Assembly: GCA_900551715.1 (NCBI GenBank)
Contig: URXG01000093.1
Span: 1-7,323 of the forward strand
From: an uncultured Blautia sp.
Lineage (GTDB): Bacteria; Bacillota; Clostridia; Lachnospirales; Lachnospiraceae
Length of the DNA: 7,323 nt
Direction: 5' to 3'
Made by a program: the position numbers and the translations under genes. The notes under the pieces were generated by a model. It saw only the letters and a program-made list of their open reading frames with translations, was not told the DNA's origin and made no database searches. Shown here one piece after another: positions 1 to 5,742 of this stretch (position 1 is its first letter; each line of letters opens with the position of its first letter).

Positions 1-11
1 ACTGATTTGTT

Positions 12-36
12 ACTCGCCACCTACAGAGGTGGGAGT
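12..36. repeat. Imperfect bulged hairpin, possible IS200/IS605-type end
   Basis: Two arms, ACTC-G-CCACCT (12-22) and AGGTGGGAGT (27-36), pair over 10 base pairs with a single bulged G at 16 and a four-base ACAG loop. There is no T-run on either side, so it is not a normal intrinsic terminator. Bulged subterminal hairpins are typical of IS200/IS605-family ends, which carry no terminal inverted repeats, but no tnpA or tnpB is visible. It could equally be the end of a structured RNA lying beyond the window edge. The structure is seen directly; the identity is a guess. Confidence 0.3.
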
Positions 37-126
37 CATCTCACATCTGATATACAATATTTCTACAATATGTGCTACTGCATCCGAGAATCAGATATGA
101 TATCTTAAGAATGCACACATATTCAA

Positions 127-170
127 GAAAAACACCGGAACAGATTTCATAACCTGCTCCGGTGTTTTTC
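127..170 (-). terminator. Rho-independent terminator after the microcompartment operon
   Basis: A 13-base perfect inverted repeat (127-139 with 158-170), extended by three more pairs after one mismatch, closes a loop of about 10 bases. The arms end in an A-run on one side and a T-run on the other, so a minus-strand transcript leaving the GTPase gene at 201 makes a GC-rich hairpin ending in U5. The structure is symmetric and could also stop plus-strand transcription arriving from the left. Confidence 0.85.
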
Positions 171-200
171 TGTAGAATCGCATATTCTGTATCTTCCAGT

Positions 201-731
201 TCACCGTATATTCTCCGGATATTCCACGCCATCCGGCAATGGCTGCCATTCGTTAAGTCCCAGACTCTGTTTGAACTTCGCCTGTTCCAGAGTCAGCTTC
301 GGAAGATCATCTTTAAGATAATCCAGAAGCTCCTGGATTCCCTCTCTGGTTACGTTATTTACTTCAAAAATCCTCTCACACCCCATGTTCTCCATCCACT
401 GGCGTACCATCGGAATGTTCGCATATGGTGAATCCACTTTTGTGATAATGCCAATCAGCGGTCTCAAGAGGAAACATCTGCTGCCATCGCTAAATAAGTT
501 GAACGGCTCATCTGACGCCTGTACTATCGCAACAACATCTGCCTCAAAAGAAAAGCAGGCAAGTCCCACACTAAAATGCTTGGACTCCGCGTATTCCCCC
601 GGCGAATCGATTGTATCTTCATTTGAATTTGTATACTGGGTTTTGTGATAATGCAGTTCTTCACCCTTCAATGCCTGCGTAAGAGAAGTCTTACCAGCTT
701 CACTTCGCCCCATCAAAAAAACTTTTTTCAT
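201..731 (-). CDS. eutP: EutP/PduV-family microcompartment-associated GTPase
   Basis: A small P-loop GTPase of 176 residues. The Walker A/G1 motif GRSEAGKTS is at 8-16, the G3-like DSPGEY at 42-47 and the G4 motif TKVD at 97-100. DSPGEY right after a short switch region is characteristic of the EutP/PduV family, whose members are encoded with ethanolamine and propanediol microcompartments; PduV has been linked to the compartment surface and its movement, but the exact role of the family is unsettled. E. coli EutP is about 159 residues; here about 25 residues follow the GTPase core (about 148-176, rich in P, E and W). It follows two shell genes with an 18-base gap and an AGGA-type ribosome site, and is the last gene of the operon. 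A cytosolic protein is expected: there is no signal peptide or membrane segment. The family assignment is firm; which compartment it serves is unknown. Confidence 0.88.
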   Translation of the reverse strand: MKKVFLMGRSEAGKTSLTQALKGEELHYHKTQYTNSNEDTIDSPGEYAESKHFSVGLACFSFEADVVAIVQASDEPFNLFSDGSRCFLLRPLIGIITKVDSPYANIPMVRQWMENMGCERIFEVNNVTREGIQELLDYLKDDLPKLTLEQAKFKQSLGLNEWQPLPDGVEYPENIR

Positions 732-749
732 TTTTTATCCTGTCCTGTT

Positions 750-1181
750 TCAGCTTTTGTGAATCTCACATACGTCAAAATGTAACTCATCACGAAAATA
801 TTTCACAACTTCTTCTACTGCAGTCATTACCTGAGACAGACCTCCCAGGATGATCAGTGCGCCACTGAAACGATCCATAAAACCGACCTCAACGTCTGCT
901 GCCTTAACAGCTACGTCTGTTGCGACAACAACAGCCTCCCATGGTGTCACACGAACAATACCGATTGACTGGCCTGTGTGATCTTCGCCTTCATGTACAC
1001 CTATATTTAATGCAAGATTCTGATATACCACTGCATCAGAAGGACTTATCACATGTGCAAAGTCAATAGAACGGCCGGGCACCCTCACTCTGGTAAGACG
1101 AAGTTTCTTTCCTTTCAGATTCTCATAATCATCATGAAACAGTCTCTCGAGAAGTTCTTCTCTCGTTATACGTTCTTCCAT
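750..1181 (-). CDS. BMC shell protein, EutS/PduU-like circular permutant with N-terminal extension
   Basis: A 143-residue bacterial microcompartment shell protein of the circularly permuted EutS/PduU type. After an extra segment of about 26 residues, the family's first strand and turn (RVPGRSIDFAHVI, 33-45) lead through a loop (61-72) to the BMC core: SIGIVRVTPWEAVVVATDVA (72-91), then AADVEVGFMDRFSGALII (94-111) and a helix (about 115-131), ending with the conserved VCEIHKS tail. EutS and PduU are about 111-116 residues and form hexamers with a six-stranded beta-barrel plugging the pore side; this protein should assemble likewise. The N-terminal extension is charged and partly helical (TREELLERLF) and is not part of the standard fold. 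It shares the DRF(S/T)G and FRD blocks with the gene 10 bases upstream but is clearly diverged from it. The ribosome site AGGAAG (1188-1193) overlaps the upstream stop codon, six bases from ATG. Confidence 0.88.
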   Translation of the reverse strand: MEERITREELLERLFHDDYENLKGKKLRLTRVRVPGRSIDFAHVISPSDAVVYQNLALNIGVHEGEDHTGQSIGIVRVTPWEAVVVATDVAVKAADVEVGFMDRFSGALIILGGLSQVMTAVEEVVKYFRDELHFDVCEIHKS

Positions 1182-1191
1182 GTTTTACTTC

Positions 1192-1557
1192 CTATCTCTT
1201 GGTGATGTTGCAGACTACATATCCCAGTGTATCACGGAAATAATCCACAACTTCTGTCATCGCTGACATAACATCAGAGATTTCTCCTGTGATGATCATC
1301 GTTCCTGTAAAACGATCCGCAAATCCAAGATAAACGTTACCGCTCTTTACCGCAATATCGGATGCGATAACTGCGGATTCTGAAGGAGTCATATTCATGA
1401 TTCCGATTGCAGAAGAACGATAGTCTACCTGTGGATTCAGTCCAAGTTTCTGATAGATGATTGGAGCCGGACCACCCATTACATGTGCAAAGGTAATCTC
1501 CTTACCTGCTACGGTCTCCTGCACAATCCTTATCTGATCGTTATGTTCGTTTGCCAT
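1192..1557 (-). CDS. eutS: BMC shell protein, EutS/PduU family
   Basis: A 121-residue circularly permuted BMC-domain shell protein. The N-terminal strand RIVQETVAGKEITFAHVM (10-27) matches the EutS/PduU pattern (R-I-x-Q-E-x-V-x-G-K-x-[VI]-T-[LF]-A-H). SAIGIMNMTPSESAVIASDI (49-68), GNVYLGFADRFTGTMIITG (73-91) and the C-terminal VVCNITKR follow in the order expected of the family. Length is close to EutS (111) and PduU (116). Such proteins form flat hexamers in the shell of ethanolamine, propanediol and related compartments, with a beta-barrel capping the pore. It is the first gene of a three-gene operon with a second permuted shell gene and an EutP-like GTPase. GAGGAG (1564-1569) sits six bases before the ATG. 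The symbol reflects family only: no ethanolamine enzymes are present in the window, so PduU-like is an equally fair name. Confidence 0.9.
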   Translation of the reverse strand: MANEHNDQIRIVQETVAGKEITFAHVMGGPAPIIYQKLGLNPQVDYRSSAIGIMNMTPSESAVIASDIAVKSGNVYLGFADRFTGTMIITGEISDVMSAMTEVVDYFRDTLGYVVCNITKR

Positions 1558-1579
1558 TGACAGCTCCTCACTTTCACTT

Positions 1580-1599
1580 AAGGTTATAAAAGGTTATAA
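1580..1599. repeat. Perfect tandem 10-base repeat in the shell-operon leader
   Basis: AAGGTTATAA occurs twice head to tail (1580-1589 and 1590-1599), between the predicted promoter and the ribosome site of the first shell gene. The one-helical-turn spacing would suit a regulator binding the same DNA face twice, or a repeated single-stranded site in the leader RNA. No known operator is recognised in it; low-complexity coincidence in AT-rich DNA is possible. Confidence 0.5.
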
Positions 1600-1652
1600 T
1601 ATAAGAAAACGGCTGTGACCCAGCCTTCTGTTCTTTAAAATATCTTATATTA
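1597..1652 (-). promoter_or_regulatory. Inverted repeat and small hairpin in the shell-operon leader (possible operator or attenuator)
   Basis: A perfect 10-base inverted repeat (1597-1606 with 1643-1652) flanks a GC-rich hairpin (GGCTG 1611-1615, loop of five, CAGCC 1621-1625). On the minus strand the hairpin is followed by GTTTTCTT, a weak terminator-like tail. The arm at 1643-1652 spans the expected transcription start (about 1647), so the large repeat may act at DNA level, while the inner hairpin lies fully in the leader RNA. Some Firmicute eut genes are controlled by ANTAR-protein antitermination at leader hairpins. I do not see the defined two-hairpin ANTAR motif here, so regulation by attenuation is only inferred. 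Confidence 0.35.
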
Positions 1653-1653
1653 A

Positions 1654-1682
1654 ATATTACTATCTATCCCACTGAATGTCAA
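1654..1682 (-). promoter_or_regulatory. Sigma-A promoter of the shell-protein operon
   Basis: On the minus strand an exact consensus -35 box TTGACA (1677-1682) is separated by 17 bases (1660-1676) from TAATAT (-10, 1654-1659, four of six consensus bases). The start of transcription would fall near 1647, giving a leader of about 90 bases before the ATG at 1557. It lies downstream of the trpS terminator, so the shell genes should be transcribed independently of trpS. Confidence 0.65.
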
Positions 1683-1756
1683 GGTGATTTTCTTTGAGTC
1701 ATGCAAAAAACAACTGTTTTTCATTTTGAAATCCACACAAAACAACACCTGTAAAC

Positions 1757-1794
1757 AAAAAAACACCACTCCGGACATTTCTGTCCGGAATGGT
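1757..1794 (-). terminator. Rho-independent terminator after trpS
   Basis: Arms 1765-1777 and 1782-1794 pair over 13 positions with one mismatch around a four-base loop. On the minus strand this is followed by GTG and then seven T residues (1757-1763). It begins nine bases beyond the trpS stop codon and separates the gltA-trpS unit from the shell operon. Confidence 0.88.
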
Positions 1795-1803
1795 AGTAAT
1801 AAA

Positions 1804-2868
1804 TCAATACATGTCCGACTGATCGCCATCAAAGTAGTTGATCTTCATGGCAGCTTTAACATCATTCAGGGTTTCTGCTGCTTTAGCTTCCGCTACTTTG
1901 CTTCCTTCTTTCAGGATATCAAGCACATCCGGGATACGCTGTTCCCACTGTTTTCTTCTTTCGCGGATCGGTCCCAGCTCTGCCTGCATAACTTTGTTGA
2001 GGAATTTTTTGACTTTTACGTCTCCCAGGCCACCTCTTCTGTAGTGGTCTTCCAGTTCTTCCAGACTCTGGTATTCCGGAAGGAATTCCGGGAAATATTC
2101 TGGTTTGCAGAATGCTTCCAGGTAAATAAATACAGGATTGCCTTCCACGCGTCCCGGATCTTCCACACGAAGGTGGTTCGGGTCTGTAAACATGGACATG
2201 ATCTTTTTCTTAACATCAGCTTCTTCATCAGAAAGATAAATACAGTTGCCAAGAGACTTGCTCATTTTGGCTTTGCCGTCAATACCTGGCAAACGTAAGC
2301 ATGCCTTATTGGATGGCAGAACAATCTTCGGATCGGTCAGAGTCTCACCGTAAACAGTGTTAAATTTATGCACGATTTCTTTGCACTGTTCGATCATTGG
2401 CATCTGATCTTCGCCAACCGGTACATGTGTAGCACGGAAAGCAGTGATATCAGCTGCCTGACTGATGGGATAGCAGAAAAATCCTACCGGGATACTTGCC
2501 TCAAAGTTTCTCATCTGGATCTCAGCCTTAACGGTAGGGTTACGCTGTACCCGAGCCACCGTTACAAGGTTCATATAATAGAAAGTAAGCTCTGTCAGCT
2601 CCGGTACCATAGACTGGATAAAAATAGTAGACTTCTCAGGATCAATACCGCAGGCAAGATAATCCAGTGCTACCTGAATGATATTCTGACGTACCTTCTC
2701 CGGATGCTCGGCGTTATCCGTAAGAGCCTGTGCATCTGCGATCATAATATAGATCTCATCGTAATCGCCGGAATTCTGCAGCTTCACTCTCTCCATAAGG
2801 GAACCTACATAATGTCCTACATGAAGTCTGCCTGTAGGACGGTCACCTGTTAAAATAATCTGTTTCAT
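1804..2868 (-). CDS. trpS: Tryptophanyl-tRNA synthetase
   Basis: Charges tRNA-Trp with tryptophan using ATP in the cytoplasm (class Ic aminoacyl-tRNA synthetase, normally a homodimer). The class I nucleotide-binding signature is GDRPTGRLHVGHYVGSL (8-24), with HVGH (16-19) as the HIGH motif. KMSKS is exact at 201-205, preceded by the family's GEDQ at 152-155. Length 354 is slightly above the 325-345 usual in bacteria; the excess is in the C-terminal tail after about 325. The ATG is supported by GAGGAG (2875-2880) six bases upstream. It follows gltA by only 24 bases, so the two are probably cotranscribed. No T-box leader, common before Firmicute trpS genes, fits in that gap. All catalytic motifs are present, so the enzyme should be functional. 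Confidence 0.97.
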   Translation of the reverse strand: MKQIILTGDRPTGRLHVGHYVGSLMERVKLQNSGDYDEIYIMIADAQALTDNAEHPEKVRQNIIQVALDYLACGIDPEKSTIFIQSMVPELTELTFYYMNLVTVARVQRNPTVKAEIQMRNFEASIPVGFFCYPISQAADITAFRATHVPVGEDQMPMIEQCKEIVHKFNTVYGETLTDPKIVLPSNKACLRLPGIDGKAKMSKSLGNCIYLSDEEADVKKKIMSMFTDPNHLRVEDPGRVEGNPVFIYLEAFCKPEYFPEFLPEYQSLEELEDHYRRGGLGDVKVKKFLNKVMQAELGPIRERRKQWEQRIPDVLDILKEGSKVAEAKAAETLNDVKAAMKINYFDGDQSDMY

Positions 2869-2892
2869 TTTATTCTCCTCAGAGTGCAGATA

Positions 2893-4374
2893 TCAGGATT
2901 CTTTCTGCAGCTCTTCTTCTAATGTTTTTTCTTCCCTTACAGGTTCCGGAGCACTCTCCAGTTCCTCCAGCACCTCTTCACAGCCTTCTTCTGTCTTTCT
3001 GTCTTCATAAGGAACAAAATCCATATGATGTCCTACATACTTATATGCAGGACGGATGATCTTGTTGGCATTAAGAAGTTCTTCCAGACGATGTGCACTC
3101 CATCCCGGAATACGGGCAATAGCAAAAATAGGTGTGAACAGTTCTTTGGGAATTCCAAGCATAGTATAAACGAAACCACTGTAAAAGTCTACGTTTGCAC
3201 ATACATTTTTGAAAAGTTTTCGCTGTTCCATAACCAGACTGCCGGCCAGACGTTCTACAAGCTCATAAAGTGCAAATTCTTTCATCATACCCTTCTCTTC
3301 TGCCAGCTTTTTGGCAAATTTCTTAAGGATCACTTCACGAGGGTCAGAAAGTGTATAAACAGCATGACCCATACCATAGATCAGACCGCTTCTGTCAAAT
3401 GCTTCCTTATTAAGAATCTTGCGGAGGTAATTTTCCACTTCTTTCTCGTCGGACCAGTCTTTCACATTGGCCTTGATGTCTTCAAACATGTTCTGAACTT
3501 TCAGATTGGCACCACCATGACGTGGTCCCTTCAGCGAACCAATGGATGCGGCTACGGAAGAATAGGTGTCTGTTCCGGAAGAAGTAACTACATGTGTAGT
3601 AAAGGTAGAGTTGTTACCACCACCATGCTCTGCATGAAGAATCAGTGCAATATCAAGTACTTTTGCTTCCAGCTCTGTATAATTTCCGTCAGGACGGAGC
3701 ATCAGAAGAATATTTTCCGCAAGGGAAAGTCCCTTCTCGGGATTGCGGATAAACAGTGTGTCATCTTTACGGAAATGTCTGTAGGAATGATAGGAATATA
3801 CAGCGAGCAACGGTAATTTTGCGATCATTTCCAGACACTGGCGAAGAACGTTCTCCGGTGAAGTGTCCTCCGGCTTTGCATCGTAGGTATAAAGAGTCAG
3901 GATGCATCTCTGCATGGCATTCATGATATCTCCATTAGATGCCTTCATAACAACATCCCTGACAAAACGTCCGGACAGTGTCTCAAAATTCTCCATGACC
4001 TCTTTGAACATTTCCATATCTTTCTCTGAAGGAAGTCTGCCAAAAAGGAGAAGATAAATCGTCTCCTCAAAACCAAATTTTCTTCCATTCAGACCTTCTA
4101 TCAGTTCATTTACATTGTAACCCTGATAATAAAGTCTGCCATGTGCCGGAATCTTGCGTCCGTTGACCAGGTTATATCCTGTTACATCAGAGATCTCTGT
4201 CAGCCCTGTCAGGACACCTTTACCTGCCGAGTCCCTGAGACCTCTTTTTACATCATATTCTACATATAAATTCGGATCGATTCTATGATTATTCATGAGC
4301 TCATCCTGAAGAAGTTCCATGCTTTCCTTCAGGCATCCCATTTCATCCAGATTAAGCATTTCATGATCTGACAT
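2893..4374 (-). CDS. gltA: Citrate synthase
   Basis: Condenses acetyl-CoA with oxaloacetate to citrate, the entry to the oxidative branch of the TCA cycle; in fermentative Clostridia this mainly feeds 2-oxoglutarate and glutamate synthesis. The catalytic triad is visible: H250 in LHAEHGGGNNST, H337 in YGMGHAVY and D396 in NVDFYSG. The substrate-loop GPRHGGAN (283-290) is also intact. At 493 residues it is longer than Bacillus-type enzymes (about 370) and E. coli GltA (427). The additions are an N-terminal segment of about 40 residues and a Glu-rich tail of about 35 residues (from about 459). GGAGG sits seven bases before the ATG, under a plausible promoter at 4433-4461. trpS follows at 24 bases. 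No aconitase or isocitrate dehydrogenase gene is in the window, and a 2-methylcitrate synthase role is not suggested by its neighbours. Confidence 0.96.
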   Translation of the reverse strand: MSDHEMLNLDEMGCLKESMELLQDELMNNHRIDPNLYVEYDVKRGLRDSAGKGVLTGLTEISDVTGYNLVNGRKIPAHGRLYYQGYNVNELIEGLNGRKFGFEETIYLLLFGRLPSEKDMEMFKEVMENFETLSGRFVRDVVMKASNGDIMNAMQRCILTLYTYDAKPEDTSPENVLRQCLEMIAKLPLLAVYSYHSYRHFRKDDTLFIRNPEKGLSLAENILLMLRPDGNYTELEAKVLDIALILHAEHGGGNNSTFTTHVVTSSGTDTYSSVAASIGSLKGPRHGGANLKVQNMFEDIKANVKDWSDEKEVENYLRKILNKEAFDRSGLIYGMGHAVYTLSDPREVILKKFAKKLAEEKGMMKEFALYELVERLAGSLVMEQRKLFKNVCANVDFYSGFVYTMLGIPKELFTPIFAIARIPGWSAHRLEELLNANKIIRPAYKYVGHHMDFVPYEDRKTEEGCEEVLEELESAPEPVREEKTLEEELQKES

Positions 4375-4432
4375 TGGTATTCCTCCATCTCTGTTTTATA
4401 TATCAGTACTTTACTATATTAAATTGTATTCT

Positions 4433-4461
4433 ATTTTACACGAATGCGAAAAAAATTACAA
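4433..4461 (-). promoter_or_regulatory. Probable sigma-A promoter for gltA-trpS
   Basis: On the minus strand TTGTAA (4456-4461) is followed after exactly 17 bases by TAAAAT (4433-4438), four and five of six matches to consensus. It sits about 60 bases before the gltA ATG and beyond the terminator of the preceding operon. The region is AT-rich, so other -10-like hexamers exist nearby. No operator for a TCA-cycle regulator was recognised. Confidence 0.5.
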
Positions 4462-4518
4462 TAGATAAATATGCAAAACTTTCACTCTGGAAAATTTCAC
4501 AGTGCAAAATACCTTCAT

Positions 4519-4562
4519 AAAAGAAATGCCGACCAGACATTCTTCTCTGTCCGACCGGCATT
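4519..4562 (-). terminator. Rho-independent terminator after the HAD gene
   Basis: Fifteen paired positions (4525-4539 with 4548-4562), three of them G-U in the minus-strand RNA, enclose an eight-base loop. On the minus strand the stem is followed by TTTCTTTTA. It starts about 20 bases after the HAD stop codon and ends the hxlB operon before the gltA promoter. Confidence 0.85.
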
Positions 4563-4581
4563 GGTTTAAAAATGACACAGC

Positions 4582-5244
4582 TTATTTGTATTTTTTCAGA
4601 AGGTTCAGAATCCTGTCCGTATTCTCCGGATTCCATTCTGAAATTTCCAGTTCTGCATGGGGAATGGACTGATCTCCGGAGTCCGGATTATGGTACCAGA
4701 CACATTTCATTCCAGCAGCTTTGGCTGCCTTGCCTCCATTAGTGGAATCTTCCACTACCAGACAGTCCTCCGGGGAAAATCCCAGTTTCTTCATGGTGCA
4801 GAGAAAAGTATCTGGTGCCGGCTTGGGATGCTCTACCTGGTTTCCACTTGTAATGGAGGTAAAACACTCATGGATTCCCAGAACATTCAGTACTTCTTCA
4901 ATAGCATCTACAGGAGAAGAGGATGCCACTGCAAGAAGATATCCTGCGTCCCTGAATTTCCTTATTGCCTCCGGCACACCGGGCAAAAGAGGAAATCCAT
5001 CCCTGTTCAGGATCTCTCTTTTTTTCCGTTTCATCCGGTCCATAAGATCCTGTGCCTCTCCTACTTTTCCATAATTATCCCAGATAAGCTCCAGAAGATA
5101 TTCTCTGGTGGAACCGATACAAGGCTTGTAAGTGTCAAAATCCATCTCAATTCCTTCTTCTCTGAGAACTTCTCTCCAACATTCATAATGAAGAGGCTCT
5201 GTGTTGATCAGAACCCCATCCATATCAAAGATAACTGCTTTCAT
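4582..5244 (-). CDS. HAD-family hydrolase, beta-phosphoglucomutase/sugar-phosphatase type
   Basis: A haloacid dehalogenase superfamily phosphotransferase of 220 residues. Motif I DMDGVL (7-12) supplies the nucleophile D7 and the acid-base D9. Motif II is the serine run at 108-110, motif III K141 in HPKPAPDTF, and motif IV VVEDS (163-167) with the Mg-binding acids, followed by NGGKAAKAAGM. The helical cap between motifs I and II (about 15-85) is that of subfamily IA, which includes beta-phosphoglucomutase and 2-deoxyglucose-6-phosphate-type phosphatases. Substrate is not predictable; with a hexulose-phosphate isomerase upstream, a sugar phosphate is likely. The frame stays open to an ATG at 5307, but I take the ATG at 5244: it starts the canonical MKAVIFDMDG and is preceded by AGGAA seven bases away. 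The longer form would add 21 basic residues and overlap the previous gene by about 60 bases. It is the last gene of the operon. Confidence 0.88.
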   Translation of the reverse strand: MKAVIFDMDGVLINTEPLHYECWREVLREEGIEMDFDTYKPCIGSTREYLLELIWDNYGKVGEAQDLMDRMKRKKREILNRDGFPLLPGVPEAIRKFRDAGYLLAVASSSPVDAIEEVLNVLGIHECFTSITSGNQVEHPKPAPDTFLCTMKKLGFSPEDCLVVEDSTNGGKAAKAAGMKCVWYHNPDSGDQSIPHAELEISEWNPENTDRILNLLKKYK

Positions 5245-5248
5245 ATAC

Positions 5249-5740
5249 TTATTCCTGTACTTCCGGATAAACTTCCGGTGCCGGACCGATCTTGCCGCCA
5301 TTACCAAGTTCCATGGTGAATCCCAGTTGTTCCTGAGAATCTACATAGTAGTGAACATCGTTGTCGATCCATCCTGTCTGCATTACTTTCATTCCTTTTG
5401 CTTCCAGTTCTTCCACATAGGCTTTCAGTTCATCGTCGTCCCGGATCACCACTTTAAAATGATGAAGACCGCTGCCATGACGTTTCAGAAAATCCCAGTA
5501 AATATTCGGACCTTCAATTGGCTGGATCAGTTCCAGTTCCATGTCTTTATGCCAGCATACCGCACAGATAAAATCAAATCCTTCTGTGATATGTTCTTTG
5601 TTTACATAAAAATCTCTGCAGGTTTCCGGTGTAAAATGTCTTACATCCCATGGGCCAATTCCCAGAAGTTCCCAGTAATTTTCCATTGCTTTATGTACAT
5701 CTTCTACCAGAATACAGATCTGTTTGATCTCACCTTTCAT
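5249..5740 (-). CDS. VOC (glyoxalase/bleomycin-resistance fold) family protein
   Basis: A 163-residue protein with two beta-alpha-beta-beta-beta VOC modules, from about 5-75 and 91-146. Members are metal-dependent enzymes such as glyoxalase I and methylmalonyl-CoA epimerase, or binding proteins. Probable metal-ligand positions are Q7 (where methylmalonyl-CoA epimerase has His), E70 in MELELIQP, H93 or H94 in GLHHFKV, and E144 in GFTMELG. The GLHHF block and the ELGIG/LLGIGPW-like segment (25-31) resemble methylmalonyl-CoA epimerase-like proteins, but nothing nearby supports that pathway. Alternative ATGs are at 5746 and 5740. AGGAGG (5748-5753) lies only one base from the first and seven from the second, so 5740 is preferred. 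It is placed between an oxidoreductase and a HAD phosphatase, which suggests action on a sugar-derived metabolite. Function is otherwise unknown. Confidence 0.82.
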   Translation of the reverse strand: MKGEIKQICILVEDVHKAMENYWELLGIGPWDVRHFTPETCRDFYVNKEHITEGFDFICAVCWHKDMELELIQPIEGPNIYWDFLKRHGSGLHHFKVVIRDDDELKAYVEELEAKGMKVMQTGWIDNDVHYYVDSQEQLGFTMELGNGGKIGPAPEVYPEVQE

Positions 5741-5742
5741 AG

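Noticed and set aside
53..71. TACAATAT direct repeat
   Set aside because: Two eight-base AT-rich copies in AT-rich intergenic DNA; no context gives them meaning.
44..98. ATCTGAT / ATCAGAT inverted repeat downstream of the GTPase terminator
   Set aside because: Seven-base arms over 40 bases apart are expected by chance and no element boundary matches them.
1706..1721. AAAAACA / TGTTTTT inverted repeat as a terminator or operator
   Set aside because: The loop would be two bases and the arms are simple A/T runs; the real trpS terminator is at 1757-1794.
1684..2298. Long open frame on the plus strand opposite trpS
   Set aside because: It lies antisense to the end of trpS, whose motifs are intact, and its translation is Phe/Cys/His-rich with no recognisable domain or ribosome site.
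2869..2892. T-box leader before trpS
   Set aside because: The gap is only 24 bases and holds just the ribosome site; no T-box sequence is present in it.
3025..3816. 263-codon plus-strand open frame opposite gltA
   Set aside because: Antisense shadow of citrate synthase; the translation has an unlikely composition and no domain.
5245..5307. Longer N-terminus for the HAD protein starting at 5307
   Set aside because: It would add 21 basic residues before the canonical start and overlap the VOC gene, with no good ribosome site, whereas 5244 has one.
4657..5319. 220-codon plus-strand open frame opposite the HAD gene
   Set aside because: Fully antisense to a gene with clear HAD motifs; no start signal or family match.
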